A stretch of 64,000 nt of DNA from Pelagophyceae sp. CCMP2097 (GCA_026770575.1 MU657164.1:1271070-1335069), one strand, 5' to 3'. Shown: positions 47,249-58,959, numbered from the stretch's first letter. Translations and numbers: made by a program. Notes: a model not told the origin generated them from the sequence alone.

Positions 47249-49160
47249 TCAGCAAGTCCTCTGCAAATCCTCTGCAAAGACCCGCACCGCCGCCGTCTTG
47301 GCCTCTGGGGCCAGTTGCGCGGCCCACGAGTGTAGCTCTGGTCCTTGAAGGACTACAGCGTAGGGCACCAGGAGAAGGAACCCAACGAATGAGAGCACCC
47401 CGCAAACGTTCGGCGCCGCCTGCCTCAACTCGTCGTCGCCCGGTTGCGCGTCCGCCGCCGGCGATGCGGGCAGCGCCGACTTTGCCACGAGGGCCCACAC
47501 CTACGTTTCGGCGGTGCCGAGGCCGCTAAAGGTTTGAGAACGCACGCTGCCGACGACGCCGAGGAGTAATGCGCAGGCGAGCGGGGCCGCCTCGGCGAGG
47601 CGCGGCGAGACGTTTGCGAGCGACTCGGCCTTGATGGCCTAGGAAAGCCCGTTTTTCCACAGCCGATGAAAAGCCGTCGAAGAGACCCCTTGAGACCCTG
47701 TCGAGGAGAGCGTCCGCCTTTCGTCGCCACGCCTCGCTCCATCTCCGAAGGGACTCGCCTGCCAGGCACCGAACATTGAAGTCGTCCTCGGCCCTGCAGC
47801 GTCGGCGGCGGCAAAAGCGGCATACGCGGCAGCTGAGACGGCCGCGCAGGCGCACGCCGCACCAAAGTTGGACATGCCGCGCGCCGCGCCCGCGCCGAAA
47901 GATTCGAGGCCGAGGACCTGGGAGCGTCCTTCTCCGGCGGAGATCGGGCTTTGATGAGACTGGGAGCGTGCACCGGGCCTCTGCGAGACTCTGGGAGCAT
48001 GCAACCACACTCCCCTTTGGCGGCTTTCCCGGAGACGCGGCTTCGCGCCGCCGCGAGCACGTGCGCCGTCGAGGCGTCCGTGTAGACAAAGCGCGCCGAC
48101 ACGCGCGCCGCCTAGGAAAGCGATATCGCAAAAATGAGCCCGTCAAGGGACTCGCGGTGACGCCTCTCCGCCATCCCGGGCCCGTCCGGCTCTCCGGTCG
48201 TCTGCCGTCTGGTACGCACGTCGACGAGCGCGTCTGCTTGCGGCGCGGCGCCTTGGGCGCCGGAGAGCGAAAACGTCAGCGCCGCGCTCGCCTCGCCAAC
48301 GGCGCCCTGAGCCGTGTGGTACAGCGCCTCCCAGTCGAGCCAAACGGGCACCGAGACCCTAGGCACGTTTGGAAAAGTAACGTCCGGCGACGGACGTGTA
48401 AAGTCATTCGCCTCGTCGACTCACCCGCGCGGGTGCGCAAAGTAGCACACGACCGCGGCTTCGATGGCCAATGCCGCGCCGCCCACGAACCAGAAAGATG
48501 GCACCGAGTCCCTACAAGCAAGCCTCCGGGGGAGCGAGCCGTTAACGGCGGGAGCGAGCCGTAAACGGCGGGCCCGCGGCAACGCGCCAGTTGGGAGCCT
48601 ACGCCGCGCGCAACGTCAGCACTTTCTGCCAGTCGAGGGGCCGGAGGGGACCGGCAAGGACCGTCTCAGTCGGCATAGGATCCGTGAAGGTTCGTCTCGG
48701 TGCGGTATAGGGGCCGTAGTCGGACCCGTATAGGGCCGTACAAGGGCCGTACAAGGACCGTTGTCGGACCGTCTCCGACCGCCGCCCCTGCGTTGCTCGC
48801 CCGAGGCACGCACGGGCCGCGCGCCGATGATCCAGAACGGGACGGCGACCTACTCTGCTGTTGGCGGCGTCGCGGCAAGGACGGGACGCCGGTTGAACGA
48901 GTGGCCCGAGCCCGAGGTTACACGCGGCCACCACGGCCCCAAACGGCACCGCGCGCAGCGCCCGCGCCGTCAGCACCTACGCGCGCGGTGCCGAAAGCCA
49001 AAGGCGCGCGACGACGCGTAGGAGACGGGGCTCGTCGTACGCCGTTTGACGTTGCTATTCAACGATCTAATGAGACACCGCCCTGAACGATGCTCATCGC
49101 GTCGAAGCCCCACCCGAGCGCCGCGTACGCGCACAGCCGCCGCGGGAACGACCGCGCCAT
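47249..49160 (-). CDS. Eight-exon multi-span membrane protein of unknown family
   Basis: Proposed exons: 49160-49077, 48976-48924, 48511-48425, 48358-48220, 48111-48037, 47917-47759, 47638-47546 and 47500-47249; the sum is 942 nt (313 residues) and all phases agree. Hydrophobic segments: AALAIEAAVVCYF (exon 3), SNFGAACACAAVSAAAYAAF (exon 6), LACALLLGVVGSVWALVAK across exons 7-8 and GVLSFVGFLLLVPYAVVLQ (exon 8). The last intron is only 45 bp (GTGCGT..ACGTAG). Intron 6 would be GC-AG (CAG/GCGAGT), and introns 1 and 5 use weak GTCTCA/GTCTCC donors, so these borders are tentative. The 49160 start gives MARSFPRRLCAYAALGWGF. I do not recognise the family; four or so spans suggest a transporter or channel-like protein. 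Confidence 0.5.
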
Positions 49161-49214
49161 CCGCGGGCGTAGCGGCCGCGCCGACGCAAAGATCCCGGCG
49201 TTTTTGACCTTATT

Positions 49215-49300
49215 CCAGACTCCCGAAAAGTAATCCTTATTTAAGGTCCGTTCCGTTTTCCCGCCCGTTAGTCATGTTCCTGACGAATAAGCGCGCGCTG
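49215..49300. repeat. Partial copy of the 46622-46765 hairpin element
   Basis: Shares CCAGACTCCCGAAAAG, GTAATCCTTATTTAAGGTCCG and GTTCCTGACGAAT with the left arm of the element at 46622. It lies about 100-170 bp upstream of the kinase ATG and might contribute a TATTTAAG promoter motif. Confidence 0.6.
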
Positions 49301-49391
49301 CGTGACGGGTTGGACGGACGCGCACCCAATCCGACGCACCCGGTCTGACGGTTCCACGCACCTGGTCGCGACGGTCGCGACGGGCCAGGGC

Positions 49392-52300
49392 ATGGACAAG
49401 TTCGAGGTGCTCAAGGTGCTGGGCAAGGGCTCGTTCGGCCGTGCTTTACTCTGCCGCGACTTCGAGTCCAAGGAACACGTCGTCGTCAAGGAGATCCAGG
49501 TCGCGGACAAGGCCGCCGTCGACGAGGCGCAAAAGGAGGCGATTTTGCTGCAGCAGCACTCCCACACGAACATCGTGCGCTACATCGCGTCGTTTGGGGA
49601 CACGCGGAGCCATGTGTTTTACCTGGTTATGGAATACGCGGACGGCGGAGACCTCTCCGCGGCCATTTCGCGGCGCCGCAGCAAGTCGCAGCCGTGGCCG
49701 GAGCAAGACGCCATGTTCATCTTCGTGCAGTGCCTTTTGGCGCTGCGGCACGTCCACGCCAGGCGCATCGTGCACCGCGACCTCAAGGCGCAAAACGTGT
49801 TTTTGACGCGGCTAGGCGTGGTGAAGCTCGGTGACTTTGGAGTGAGCAAAGCGCTGCAAAAGCAGGACGGCGGCGCCACCGAACTCGCCAGGACGCAAGT
49901 CGGCACGCCGTATTACCTGAGCCCGGAGATCTTCGAGGGCCGCAAGTACGGCCGCAAGAGCGATATGTGGAGCCTCGGCGTTTTGCTCTACGAAGTCCTC
50001 GCGCTGTGAGTCCGCGCGTGGAAGCGGGTGATCCGCCCATTCCCACGCGGCGCTCACGCCCGCTCCGCTAGCCGCATGCCCTTCGAGGCGCCGTCGCTGG
50101 CGGCGCTGTGCCGCCGCGTCACGAGCGGCGCCGCGCCGTCGTACGCGCCGCTGTGCCGCTACACCGCAGACGCAAAGGCCCTCGTCGCCAGCCTGCTGTG
50201 CGTCAGTTAGATGATGGGTGCCTTTTTTTTCTCATCCGTCCGTCGCGTAGGACCATGTCGCCGGCGCAGCGGCCGACGGCGGACCAGCTGCTGCGGCAGC
50301 GCTACGTGCGGTCGCACATCCAGCGGTCGCTGTCGCAGACGATGGACGGCGGCGCGGCCCTCGCACTGTCCGCCGACGCGCAGGGCCTCGACCTCGCTGA
50401 GGCCCCGGCGCGGAACGGCGCGCGGCAGCAGCAGGTGCAAAAGGTGCAGCAAGTGCACCAGCAGCGAGCCGCACGAGATCGTGGCGAACGCGACGCGGCG
50501 GCGGCGGGCCGCAACACGGCGGCGCAAGGGGCCGCGGGCCGCGCCGCGCAGCAGCAGCAGCAACAACAGCAGCTCGCGGCGGCGCAGGAGCGGCAGCAGG
50601 AGCGGCAGCAGCAAGAAAAGGCGCAGGCGGAGCGGCGAATTCGGCGCGCGGCCGCTTTCGAAGAGGAGAAGAAGCAGCGCCTGGCGCACGCGGAGCGGCT
50701 GCGTGCGGAGCGGAAGCGGCGCGACGAGGCGGACAGGCAAGCCAAGGACAGGATGCAGAAGCGGCCCGGCTGGAACTCGGGCGCCGATTCGGACGAAGCA
50801 GACGCCAAGGACCAAAATGACGATGACGACGACGACTACGCGGACACGGTGTACCACGAGGCCAAGCAGACGGAGCTTGACCTGGCGGAAATTGAAGACT
50901 TTGCCAACTTCGAACGCGATGCGACGCAGCCCATGGACGACGACGACGCGACGCTCGGTTACGACGAAGAAGAGGTGGAGGAGTGGCGGCCGCCGGCGGC
51001 GATTGGCGCGGGCGTCAACGATCTTTTTCCGCAAGCGCTCGTCGACGAGTACGCGCGGCGCAAGGACGAAGCTCGGAGAAATCGCGAAAAGGTCTGCGGC
51101 GCGCCTCCCTCAGCCGCAGACGCCCGGCCGCCGGACTCTGTTTTTTTGGACCGCGCGCCGGACTCGGCGCAGCGGCCCGCGTCCGAGGGCTCGATGCGCC
51201 TCTCCTCCGAGGCCCGCGAGCTGCGCGGCGTCGCGCAGCGCGTCGAGCCGGCGCCGCCGCGGCGCCAGTGGCAGCAGCCGTCGGCCCAGGAGCAGTTTTG
51301 GCAGAACCGCGAGATCATGGAGCGCGGCCGCGCGCGCGGACGAGACGAGCACCAGGCGCCGGTCCCGCGGCAGGACCGCGCGCCGGACTCGTCGCGGCTG
51401 GAAGTGCAGCGGCGGCCGGACGTAGAGGAGCGGCGGCGGGTGCACGCGGAGGCGGCGCGGCTGCAGTTCCACGAGAACCGCGACGTCGCTTCGGCCATGG
51501 CGCGGCGCTTCAAGGAAGAGCAGGGCCTCGCGCCGTCGCCGCTGCGCGCCTACGACCCGGAGCGCGTCGCGCGCGTGCGCGACGGCGCGCGCGGCGACCG
51601 CGAGGACGTGCGGCTGGAGCACGAGGCCGCGCTGCAGCAGGAAAGAGACCGCATGTGAGTCACTGCGAGACCGGAGACCCCCGTTTGCACCCGCCCAACC
51701 CCAGGGCTGCCATGCGCAAGGACATTTTGCGTCGGCGCGAGTCCGACGGCGAGGCCGCGGGCGAGGACAAGGCATCGGACATGCTTTTGGAATTCGACAT
51801 GCGTTCAAACCCGGCGACTGCTGCTCGCAAGCCCGTCATGGGCCTCCGGCCGCCGCGAAGGACGAGATCAGATGACAAGTCCATCTCGCAGGCCGACGAC
51901 GACGCCTCGCAGGCCACGCAGGTCATGATGTTCTCGCAGGCCTCGCAGGCGCCGCGGCCCGCCCTGGAGCGGCGGCGGGGCAACGGGCCGCGCACCGTCG
52001 TCGTGCCCTCGATGGTCGAAAACGCCCGGCCCCCCGCCACCGACTTTGTCGACCTGGCCTCGGCCTACGACCAGCCCGCCGACGCCAAGCCGCGCGGGCC
52101 GCGCCGCCGACGCTGGGGCGACGACGGGGGCGAAGCAAAGGGCGACGACGACAACGGCCCCGACGCGGCTCCCAGGCCCGTCGCCGAATCCGCGGCGCGG
52201 CAGCCGCGGCGGGCGGCGTCGGACCCGCGGCCGACCGAGGCGCGGTCCGTCGGCGGCATGGTCGCCGCTCTGGACGGTATGACGGCTGCGTCGGGGATGA

Positions 52301-52613
52301 TGGTTGGAAACCCCTGCTGCAATGACGACAGAGTTTCGAGAGCAAGCTGGAGGACTGCCAGGGCAAGGCGCAGATCGTTGTTGCCGCATGCGACGTGATT
52401 CCGCGTATTTCGACCGTTTTTGCCCTTTTCATCGTTGCCCTTTTCATCGTTGTCCCTGCAGGAATGTGGCAAGCCGTCGCGCAAGCCAAGGCCGCCGCGC
52501 TCCCCCAGCGCCGCCGCGCGCCGCACGACGGCGTCGCCGCTTTGAACGCCGCGCTCGCCGCCGCTTTGGACGACGTCGACGACGACGCGCCGAAGAGCGA
52601 CGACGACGAATAG
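49392..52613 (+). CDS. NEK-family serine/threonine protein kinase with long charged C-terminal region
   Basis: Exons 49392-50005 (donor GTGAGT), 50072-50197 (GTGCGT), 50251-51654 (GTGAGT) and from 51705; phases agree. The kinase domain (residues 4 to about 275) has GKGSFGRALL, catalytic Lys in VVVKEIQ, HRDLKAQN, DFGVSKAL and GTPYYLSPEI, the last typical of NEKs, and ends AQRPTADQLL. It is followed by Gln-rich and Arg/Lys/Glu coiled coils (about 320-430), an acidic patch and Arg-rich linkers. Exon 4 stays open to 52398; a better-looking frame (FESKLEDCQGKAQIVVAACD) starts at 52332 and runs to TAG 52613, through either a hydrophobic stretch (FALFIVALFIVVP) or an intron with that pyrimidine tract. 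NEKs act in mitosis, cilia and centrosomes. The C-terminal end is uncertain. Confidence 0.8.
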
Positions 52614-52785
52614 GCCTTCAAATGGCCGACGAGCCGCGTTTTTGCACCGCTCCGCCCGTAAGGAGCCGAGTTGCCTAGACGTGGGAGCGCGAGGCGTGAG
52701 CGTGAGTTCTGTCGACGGATAGAGGCCGTGGAGGTCCCGGGACGGTCGAGCGTCCCTCGTGGCGGCTGTCGAGAACGTTACATAT

Positions 52786-52965
52786 GTTCCGTGTGTGCTT
52801 TGCACGCCCCCGCTTCCCTCGACGCCGAGGCGGCTCGGTGGTATAAGGCATGCTGGCGGTCTGCAAAGGCGTCGTGCGGTGGTTCCGTGTGTGCTTTGCA
52901 CGCCTCCGCTTCCCTCGGCGCCGAGGCGGCTCGGTGGTATAAGACATGCTGGCGGTCGGAAATCG
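52786..52965 (+). repeat. Tandem duplication of an about 95-bp unit
   Basis: Two copies share GTTCCGTGTGTGCTTTGCAC, CCGCTTCCCTCG, CGCCGAGGCGGCTCGGTGG and TATAAGGCATGCTGGCGGTC with few differences. It lies in the 3' flank of the kinase gene. Confidence 0.85.
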
Positions 52966-53037
52966 TGCCTTGGGGTCGGAAATCTGTGCTTTGAACACAT
53001 TCTTGCTTCTCGGCGGCGAGCCGGGCTGACGGCATGA

Positions 53038-54390
53038 GCACACACACACACACCCAAAAAACACCTACATACCCCCCCCCCAAAATCTCACGACGACAAA
53101 CCCCCTTAGACATACCACCTACAAACAACAACAACAACAACAAATACCAGCTGGAACGCCTCTCCTGCTCGACGCCCCGCGCTCCGGGGGTTGCTAGGTC
53201 CACCGGGCCACGTCCCCGGTAAACAAATAAACACACACCAGAGCGTCTGGATTACAGTTGTTTGCTAAAGTTAGTAGCACAGTATTTATCGGGTGCGTTA
53301 TTTTGGAGGGTACGTGGGTACTTCGACAGCCAGGAGCGGCGTGGCGTCTTAGGGTGCGTGGTACGTTAACCCGTCCTGAAAAACCCGCTTCAACGATGTG
53401 TGGAAACCCGAAACGTCCGCCTCGGATTACGTCCACATGCGGCCCCGGAGTGTGTCCTTGCTCCGTCTCAAATAGGAATTCCGAGCGCGCGATATCCACG
53501 CACCGCGCAGCAGGATACAGAGCTCCCGTCGGCAAGGCTCTCATAAGATTTGATGCAATCCTTCAAATCAACGTTAAGGTAAACAAGGCGAGTCGGGGTA
53601 CGTGGGTACGTCGCCGGGCGGCGGCGGCAACGAAAGGTGGGGGTACGTGGGTACGTCGAAACCCCATTTGGGAATACTGTGCTACCTACCCTGGCGAACA
53701 TATACCAGTGAAGATGGTGGTTTGTTCTCATGTCATATTGCGAGGTTTTGTTCTCGTGTCATTTGCCGCTCCTTGGGTTCGCACTCTTGCAGTGCACCTT
53801 TGGAGTTTCCTTTTAGCTAGCGCTTCACACCCCCGGAAGCGCTATCACGGAAATCGCCTACCGCGCGAACTCGGAATCTCTTTCAGGGGCAACTTTGCAC
53901 GCGACATCGCGGGGCGAAACCAGGCCCGCAATCGAAGGGTTGAGCGAATTCCAACTGGGAACAAAAAAGGGGAAAAAGGTGTGATTCAAATCTTATTGCC
54001 CCTAAAACGATCGAAAAAATATGTCGTGAGGCAAATAAGTCCTTGGCGATAGGCGAGAGCCAACCAAAGTAGCTGAAAGGGCGGATTTCCAAGCGTATCT
54101 GTTACCACGCCTTGAAAGGCGGAGGACCTTGTCCCCGCCTCGCGCGTCGGTAGCCGAAATTGCCCCTGTAACAGCCTCCTCGTCGCTCTGTTTGATTTTG
54201 GCTTCCGGGGGGGTGTGGCTTCTCCTTGAGCAGGCTGCGGCCACTGGTCGTCAACGCGTCGCTAAACGGACCCTTTTCTGGAACGCGGCACCGGGGCTTC
54301 TCGGGCTGGAACGCGGCACTTCGAGGGACCGCTGCCACCGCGGTACCGGGGCAACGGGGCGTTCCGGCGGCCAGGCCGCAAGGGAGCTGC
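53038..54390. other. No supported gene; microsatellites and GGGTACGTGGGTAC motifs
   Basis: CA repeat (53039-53054), C-rich tract and AAC repeat (53124-53143). The motif GGGTACGTGGGTAC occurs near 53307, 53596 and 53640. An ORF of 264 codons (53258-54052) has no recognisable domain, and its composition resembles non-coding DNA. Confidence 0.4.
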
Positions 54391-57300
54391 ATGGCCCTGC
54401 GGCTTTATGTGTGTGCGCTCTGCGCCGTTTCGTCCGCGCAGCGCGGCGGTCGGCGACCGGCTGCCAAGGCGCCGCGGGCCAAGGCCCGGCCCGCTTACGA
54501 GACCATTCCTGAAGGGAATCAGACCCTTGAACAGTTCAGAAGAGTAAGTCCCAGACGAACCGAGACGACCGCGGGCCGATCCAAAGCATGTCCCTCGGCG
54601 GACCCGCGCCGTCGTTTGCCGCCTCTGACGGCCGCCCGCAGGTCGTCCACGCGCACCTCGACCCCGGAGACTACGCCGCGTTCGAGCGCGTCACCGGCGG
54701 CACCGTAAGCCGGCGCCCTTTGAACCGGCGGAAGCCAAAGCGGGAGCCAAAGCGGGGGCCTCTGCGCACAGGCCCGTTCAAAAGGCGCAAAACACCGTAA
54801 AATGTAGGCCCAAAACACCGTAAAGTGTAGGTAGAGAACCTCCTCGCCGCCCCCCGGTGGCGCGGCCCGGCGGAGAAGCAGCTGCTGCGGGACTGCATGA
54901 GCGTGGACAAGAAGTTCGTCTTCCATCGACTCAACGCAGAGGGCCTGCACGTCCTGCGCGTTCTCGTCTCAACCCGCGCCGGTCCGGAAAACCGAAAGTG
55001 GCCTCGAGACGCGACCGAGCCCCGCGGCTGCGCCAGACCGCGGCTGGCGTGGGGCGGGCGCGAGACGGCGTGAGACGGGTCAAAAACGTCCAAGACCACA
55101 AAATACCACAAATACCACAAAATACCAGGTTTCGAAACGCGTCTCCGAGTACGTCCGCGAGTCGCGGCGAGCCTCGCTGCGCTTCGGCGCCGTCGCCGCG
55201 GAGGAGGCGTGCGACGACTCTGTGTTTAACGCGACGTTTTACGCCAAACGTTTAATCGACGAGGGCATCATCATCGCACTCCCCCGCGTCTCAAAGGCGC
55301 CGTTTCGAGTGGCCGTCTCGAGGGGCCGCCTCCGAGTCCGAGGGGCCGTCCTTTGGCGGAAGCAGGGACGGGCGGGTTTGCCCGAAATCCGCACGTCGGG
55401 CTTGCCGGGTAAGTGCGTTTTGGCCTTTTCCGTCTTTGAGTGGGCCTGGCCGTGGCCTCTCACCCGACCCTTTCTCAGACGGGTTTGGTCGCAAAGACAA
55501 ACCCGCGCTCCTTTGGGATTGGCACAGATTCGAAACCAGACCCGAAGACACCGTCCAGCAGTCGTGGCTGTACGGCGCATCCACGGGGTGGTTGACAGTC
55601 GGGCCCATGCAAGACCTCTTTGACGGCCACTTGCGCGGTCTCTGTGCGGTCGCTTGCCAGGCCTCTTTGAAGGACCCTTGAAAAGCCCTCCGGGCGGGCT
55701 CCTGCAAGGCCTCTTCGAATTGGATCGCGCAGCTCCGGAACCGCACCTCTTTTCGAGCGGTGGGGTCGGGCCTCCGAAAGGCGCACGCGGCGCGGATCGG
55801 GCCAAAGGGAGCCACGGTCCACGCGACGTTTCGAGGGGCCGTCTCAGGGGCAGTCTCGAGTGGCCGTCTCGAGTGGTCGCCTCGAAAGGCCGTTTGAAGG
55901 GACCGTTTCGAGGGACCGTCGAGAAGAGACCGTTTTGAGGGGCCGCCTCGAGAGGCATTCCAAAGGCGCCGTTTCGAGGGGCCTTCTCAAGGGGCTTTTT
56001 CGAGGCAGCGTCCCGAGCGGCCGTCTTGCGGCGCCGTTTCGAAGAGTCGCCTCAAGGGGTCCTCTCGAGGGATCGTCTAAAGGCGCTGTTTCGAGGGACC
56101 GTCTCGAGGAGCCGCCTCGAAGGACCGTCTAAAGGGGCCGTTTCGAGGGGCCCTCTCCAAGGGCCGGCAAGAGGGGCCATATCGAGGGGCCGTCTCGGAC
56201 GGGCCGTCCGACAGAGGTGTCGTTTCGAGGGGCCCTTCGAGAGGCCGGCGAGCAATGCCTTGTCAAGGGGCCGTCTCAAGGCGCCGTTTCGAGGGGCCGT
56301 CTCGAGAGGCATTCCAAAGGCGGCGTTTCGAGGGGCCGTCTAAAGAGGCCGTTTCGAGAGGCCCCTCAAGTGGCCATTTCGAGGGGCGTTTCGCGGGCCC
56401 TTGAAAGAGGCCTTGCAAGCGACGGCGTCGTGCGACTCGCCTCGTGCTCTTTTAGGTCCCCGACGCGCACCGCATCTCGCCGACAACACGCGACATGCTT
56501 CGCGGGCGGTCCGGTTTCGTCCGTCGGGTTTTAGAAGCCGCGTCCGGATTTCACAAGATCGAAATTTCGGAATTTGGAAAAGTGGCCATTTTTACCCACG
56601 GCGTCAAGGACGTCCAAAACTACATGCACTCGGACACGTTCCAGCCGACTTGGAAGATGTGGTTGTTCGAGCCCACGGCGATGGGGCAAGGGCCCTTCCA
56701 CTACGTCCCTCGATCGCACTTGGCCACGGAAGGCCGATTGCGATGGATTTACGACCGAACCAAAGGACTCGTCAACGTGCGTCATCGGCGCTCTCGACCA
56801 AGTCCCTCTCTTGGATGCGGCCTTGGCAAGGGGCCACGTTTGAGATGGGGGCGGCCTTCAAGTTGGCAAGGGGCGGCTCGAAGCAACTCTGCGCCCTATT
56901 TTGACCAACAGTCCTCTAGGCGAATCTCGTCCGCCTCGGCAACCAGTACGACGATTCCGTATGCGTAAGTCGCCGCAGAAAGGCACGAGGGCACAAGGGC
57001 GGGAGCAGTGGCGCTGTATCCGGGTTTTCGATTGGGGTCGCCGGTTTGTTCAACGACCCGTCTGAGAGAAACGGGTGCGGGTGCGGGCCACGGCCAACCC
57101 CGCGGGTCGGCCAACGCGCGCAATCCCGACCCGCGGGTTGAGAAGTCGAAGCCGTCGCTGCTCCGGCTCCGAAGAGACGGCCCGTTTCGACGGCGCCGTT
57201 CGACGGCCCCGTTTCGACGACCCCTCGAGACGCTTCGGCGGCCATTCGAAACGGCAAATTGAGATGGCCCCTCAAGACGGCCGTTCGAGACGGCCATTCG

Positions 57301-58553
57301 AGACGGTGCCTTTAGACGGCCCCCCGAGACGGCTCCGAAGAGACGGCCCCTTGAGAGGGCCCCTCGAAACAGCAATTTTAAATGGTTCCTCGGGATGGTG
57401 CCTCGAAATGACCCTGGAGACAGCCATTCGAAACGGCCCCTCGGGACGGCCCCTCGAGACAACCCCTCGAGACGACTCCTTTCGACGGCCATTCGAAACG
57501 GCGCCTTGAGATGGTCTCTATAGAGGCTCGGGCGCCCTCTCGGACGGTCGCTTGGGCACTTCCTTGGGCACTTCCTTTGGACACTTCCTTTGGACAGTCC
57601 CTTTGGACAGTCCCTTTGGTCCCTCGACGGGCCCTCCGTGACCGCCGCTTTGACGGCGGCCCCTCGACGGTCCCTTGGACGGTCACTCGGCTTTCGGCCC
57701 CTCGACTGCTGCCCCTTTGCGACGTCCCCTGGACGGGCCCTCGGGCGGTCGCTCGGACGGGCCCTCGCACCGCTATCAAACCTTATGGCATCGCGTGCGA
57801 GGAACGGTGAAGGGACCCCGTAGGGGGGCGAAGACGCGTCTCTGACAAGAAGCCTGCGTGGGGGCTTGATAGGGGCCTTCAAAGGGGCCTTTCAAGTGAC
57901 CGTGCAGAGGCCTTGTAAGTGGCCGCCAAAGAGGCCTTGGGGGGGTCCGTCCAGAGAGCTTTTCAATCTGTACCAAACCCCCGGGTCGCGGGTTCGTCAG
58001 ACCCGTCTTCTCGGGTCGGGTTCGGCTTTTGGCCACGGCCAGAACCGCGGGTCGACGGGTGGCCAACATAAACCCGGCAACCCCGACCCGCGGGTTGAAT
58101 GGAAAACCCGCCCCTGCTCGTGGTTCTTTGGCATCCGGTCCTTTCCATTCGGTCCTCTCTTGACTCGAGAACGAAGGGCGAATCTAGGCCGGCCCGTACA
58201 GCGACCGGACGCACCAATTCTACTCGGCTTTAAGATTTTTAGGCTTCGATTACCGAAAAGTTAAGCTGAGCGCCGAAAAGCTCGCGTTTTACGCCTTCGC
58301 CGAACCCATTTCCGTTTTGACGTCGGCGCCGCTGACGTTGGTCATCGCCGACACGTCGGGACTCCATTTCAGAGGTCCGTCTCACCCCCAATCGCCGTTG
58401 CTTCATGTTCTGTCCGAATGGCATCTTGGATCAAGTGGGGTTCTCTTACCCCCGCGGCACCCCCGGGACTCGAAAAGCAATGGCCCGATCCTTCGCTGCG
58501 TAGGCTGGGCGCCGCCGGGCTCCAAGCGCATGTCGGCCACCGTCGCGCGATAG
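54391..58553 (+). CDS. Phytanoyl-CoA dioxygenase (PhyH)-like protein with signal peptide, eight exons
   Basis: Proposed exons: 54391-54543, 54642-54704, 54831-54965, 55129-55287, 56456-56776, 56920-56964, 58266-58374 and 58504-58553; the sum is 1035 nt (344 residues) and phases agree. MALRLYVCALCAVSSAQ is a signal peptide. The 2OG-Fe(II) core is split over exons: QNYMHSDTFQPTWKMWLFEP has the HxD iron ligands, GPFHYVPRSHLATEGRLRWI is typical of PhyH proteins, TLVIADTSGLHFRG holds the distal histidine, and WAPPGSKRMSATVAR contains the 2OG-binding arginine. Family members hydroxylate phytanoyl-CoA or small molecules; the substrate here is unknown. Introns 4 (1.17 kb) and 6 (1.3 kb) are filled by the composite dispersed repeat. 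The ends of exons 3 and 4 (GTCTCA donors) and the start of exon 7 are less certain. Confidence 0.75.
55360..56450 (+). repeat. Composite dispersed repeat in a PhyH-like intron, plus orientation
   Basis: Same order as 5575-6480: core with GGTTTGCC..GGCTTGCCGGGTAAG, TTGGGATTGGCACAGATTCG, tail GCAAGGCCTCTTCGAATTGG ATCGCGCAG, then a CGAGGGGCCGTCT/CGAGGCGCCGTTT array to about 56400. The two copies are alignable over about 900 bp. Confidence 0.85.
56990..57780 (-). repeat. Composite dispersed repeat, minus orientation
   Basis: Core (about 57010-57150), CCCCTCGAGACGG array (about 57170-57520) and GGTCCCTTTGGACAG array (about 57540-57770), in the same order as 8700-9430. Located in intron 6 of the PhyH-like gene. 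Confidence 0.85.
57830..58140 (-). repeat. Composite dispersed repeat, tail and core, minus orientation
   Basis: CCTGCGTGGGGGCTTGATAGG, GAGGCCTTGTAAGTGGCCGC and the core (TCAATCTGTACCAAACCC..GACCCGCGGGTTGAATGG) match 10085-10610 in the same orientation. Confidence 0.8.
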
Positions 58554-58589
58554 CCGCGTCGTTACGCAACAGGGGATCCTTGAGCGAAT

Positions 58590-58800
58590 GTGTATTCGCG
58601 TTTTCGATTTGTGCCAAACACAAAGCGGGTTAGTCTTTGCGACCAAACCCGTCTTCGACGGGTCACGGGTTGTCTTTGCGACCCGTCTTCGAAGGGCCGG
58701 GTTCGGGCCCGCGGGTATCCGGGTCGGCCCGCAAAGCCGGCTCTTCGGGTTGAAGGGCGAACCCTTTCGCTGGTCCCGGTGGCCGGGCGGTTCTGTCTGA
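58590..58800 (-). repeat. Diverged core of the composite repeat
   Basis: TTTGTGCCAAACACAAAGCG, ACCCGTCTTCGACGGGTCAC and GGGTCGGCCCGCAAAGCC match the core family in minus orientation. It starts only about 40 bp after the PhyH-like stop codon. Confidence 0.6.
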
Positions 58801-58959
58801 CGCGGTATTAGGTCGGGCCGGCGTCGCCGGCCATGGCTCGAAAGAACGACTTTTTGTGCGAAGGACTGCCAGATATTTGCTGACGCCCGCTGCGCTGGCG
58901 CCCGCAGCCATTCGACGACGCTGTCCGCAGCACTAAAAAACGTTGCTTTTTTCACATAT

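Noticed and set aside
50207..51034. Minus-strand ORF rich in Leu/Arg
   Set aside because: Antisense of the Gln/Arg-rich linker of the NEK kinase; no independent evidence.
53258..54052. 264-codon ORF as a gene
   Set aside because: No recognisable domain, irregular composition and no support from splice or promoter signals.
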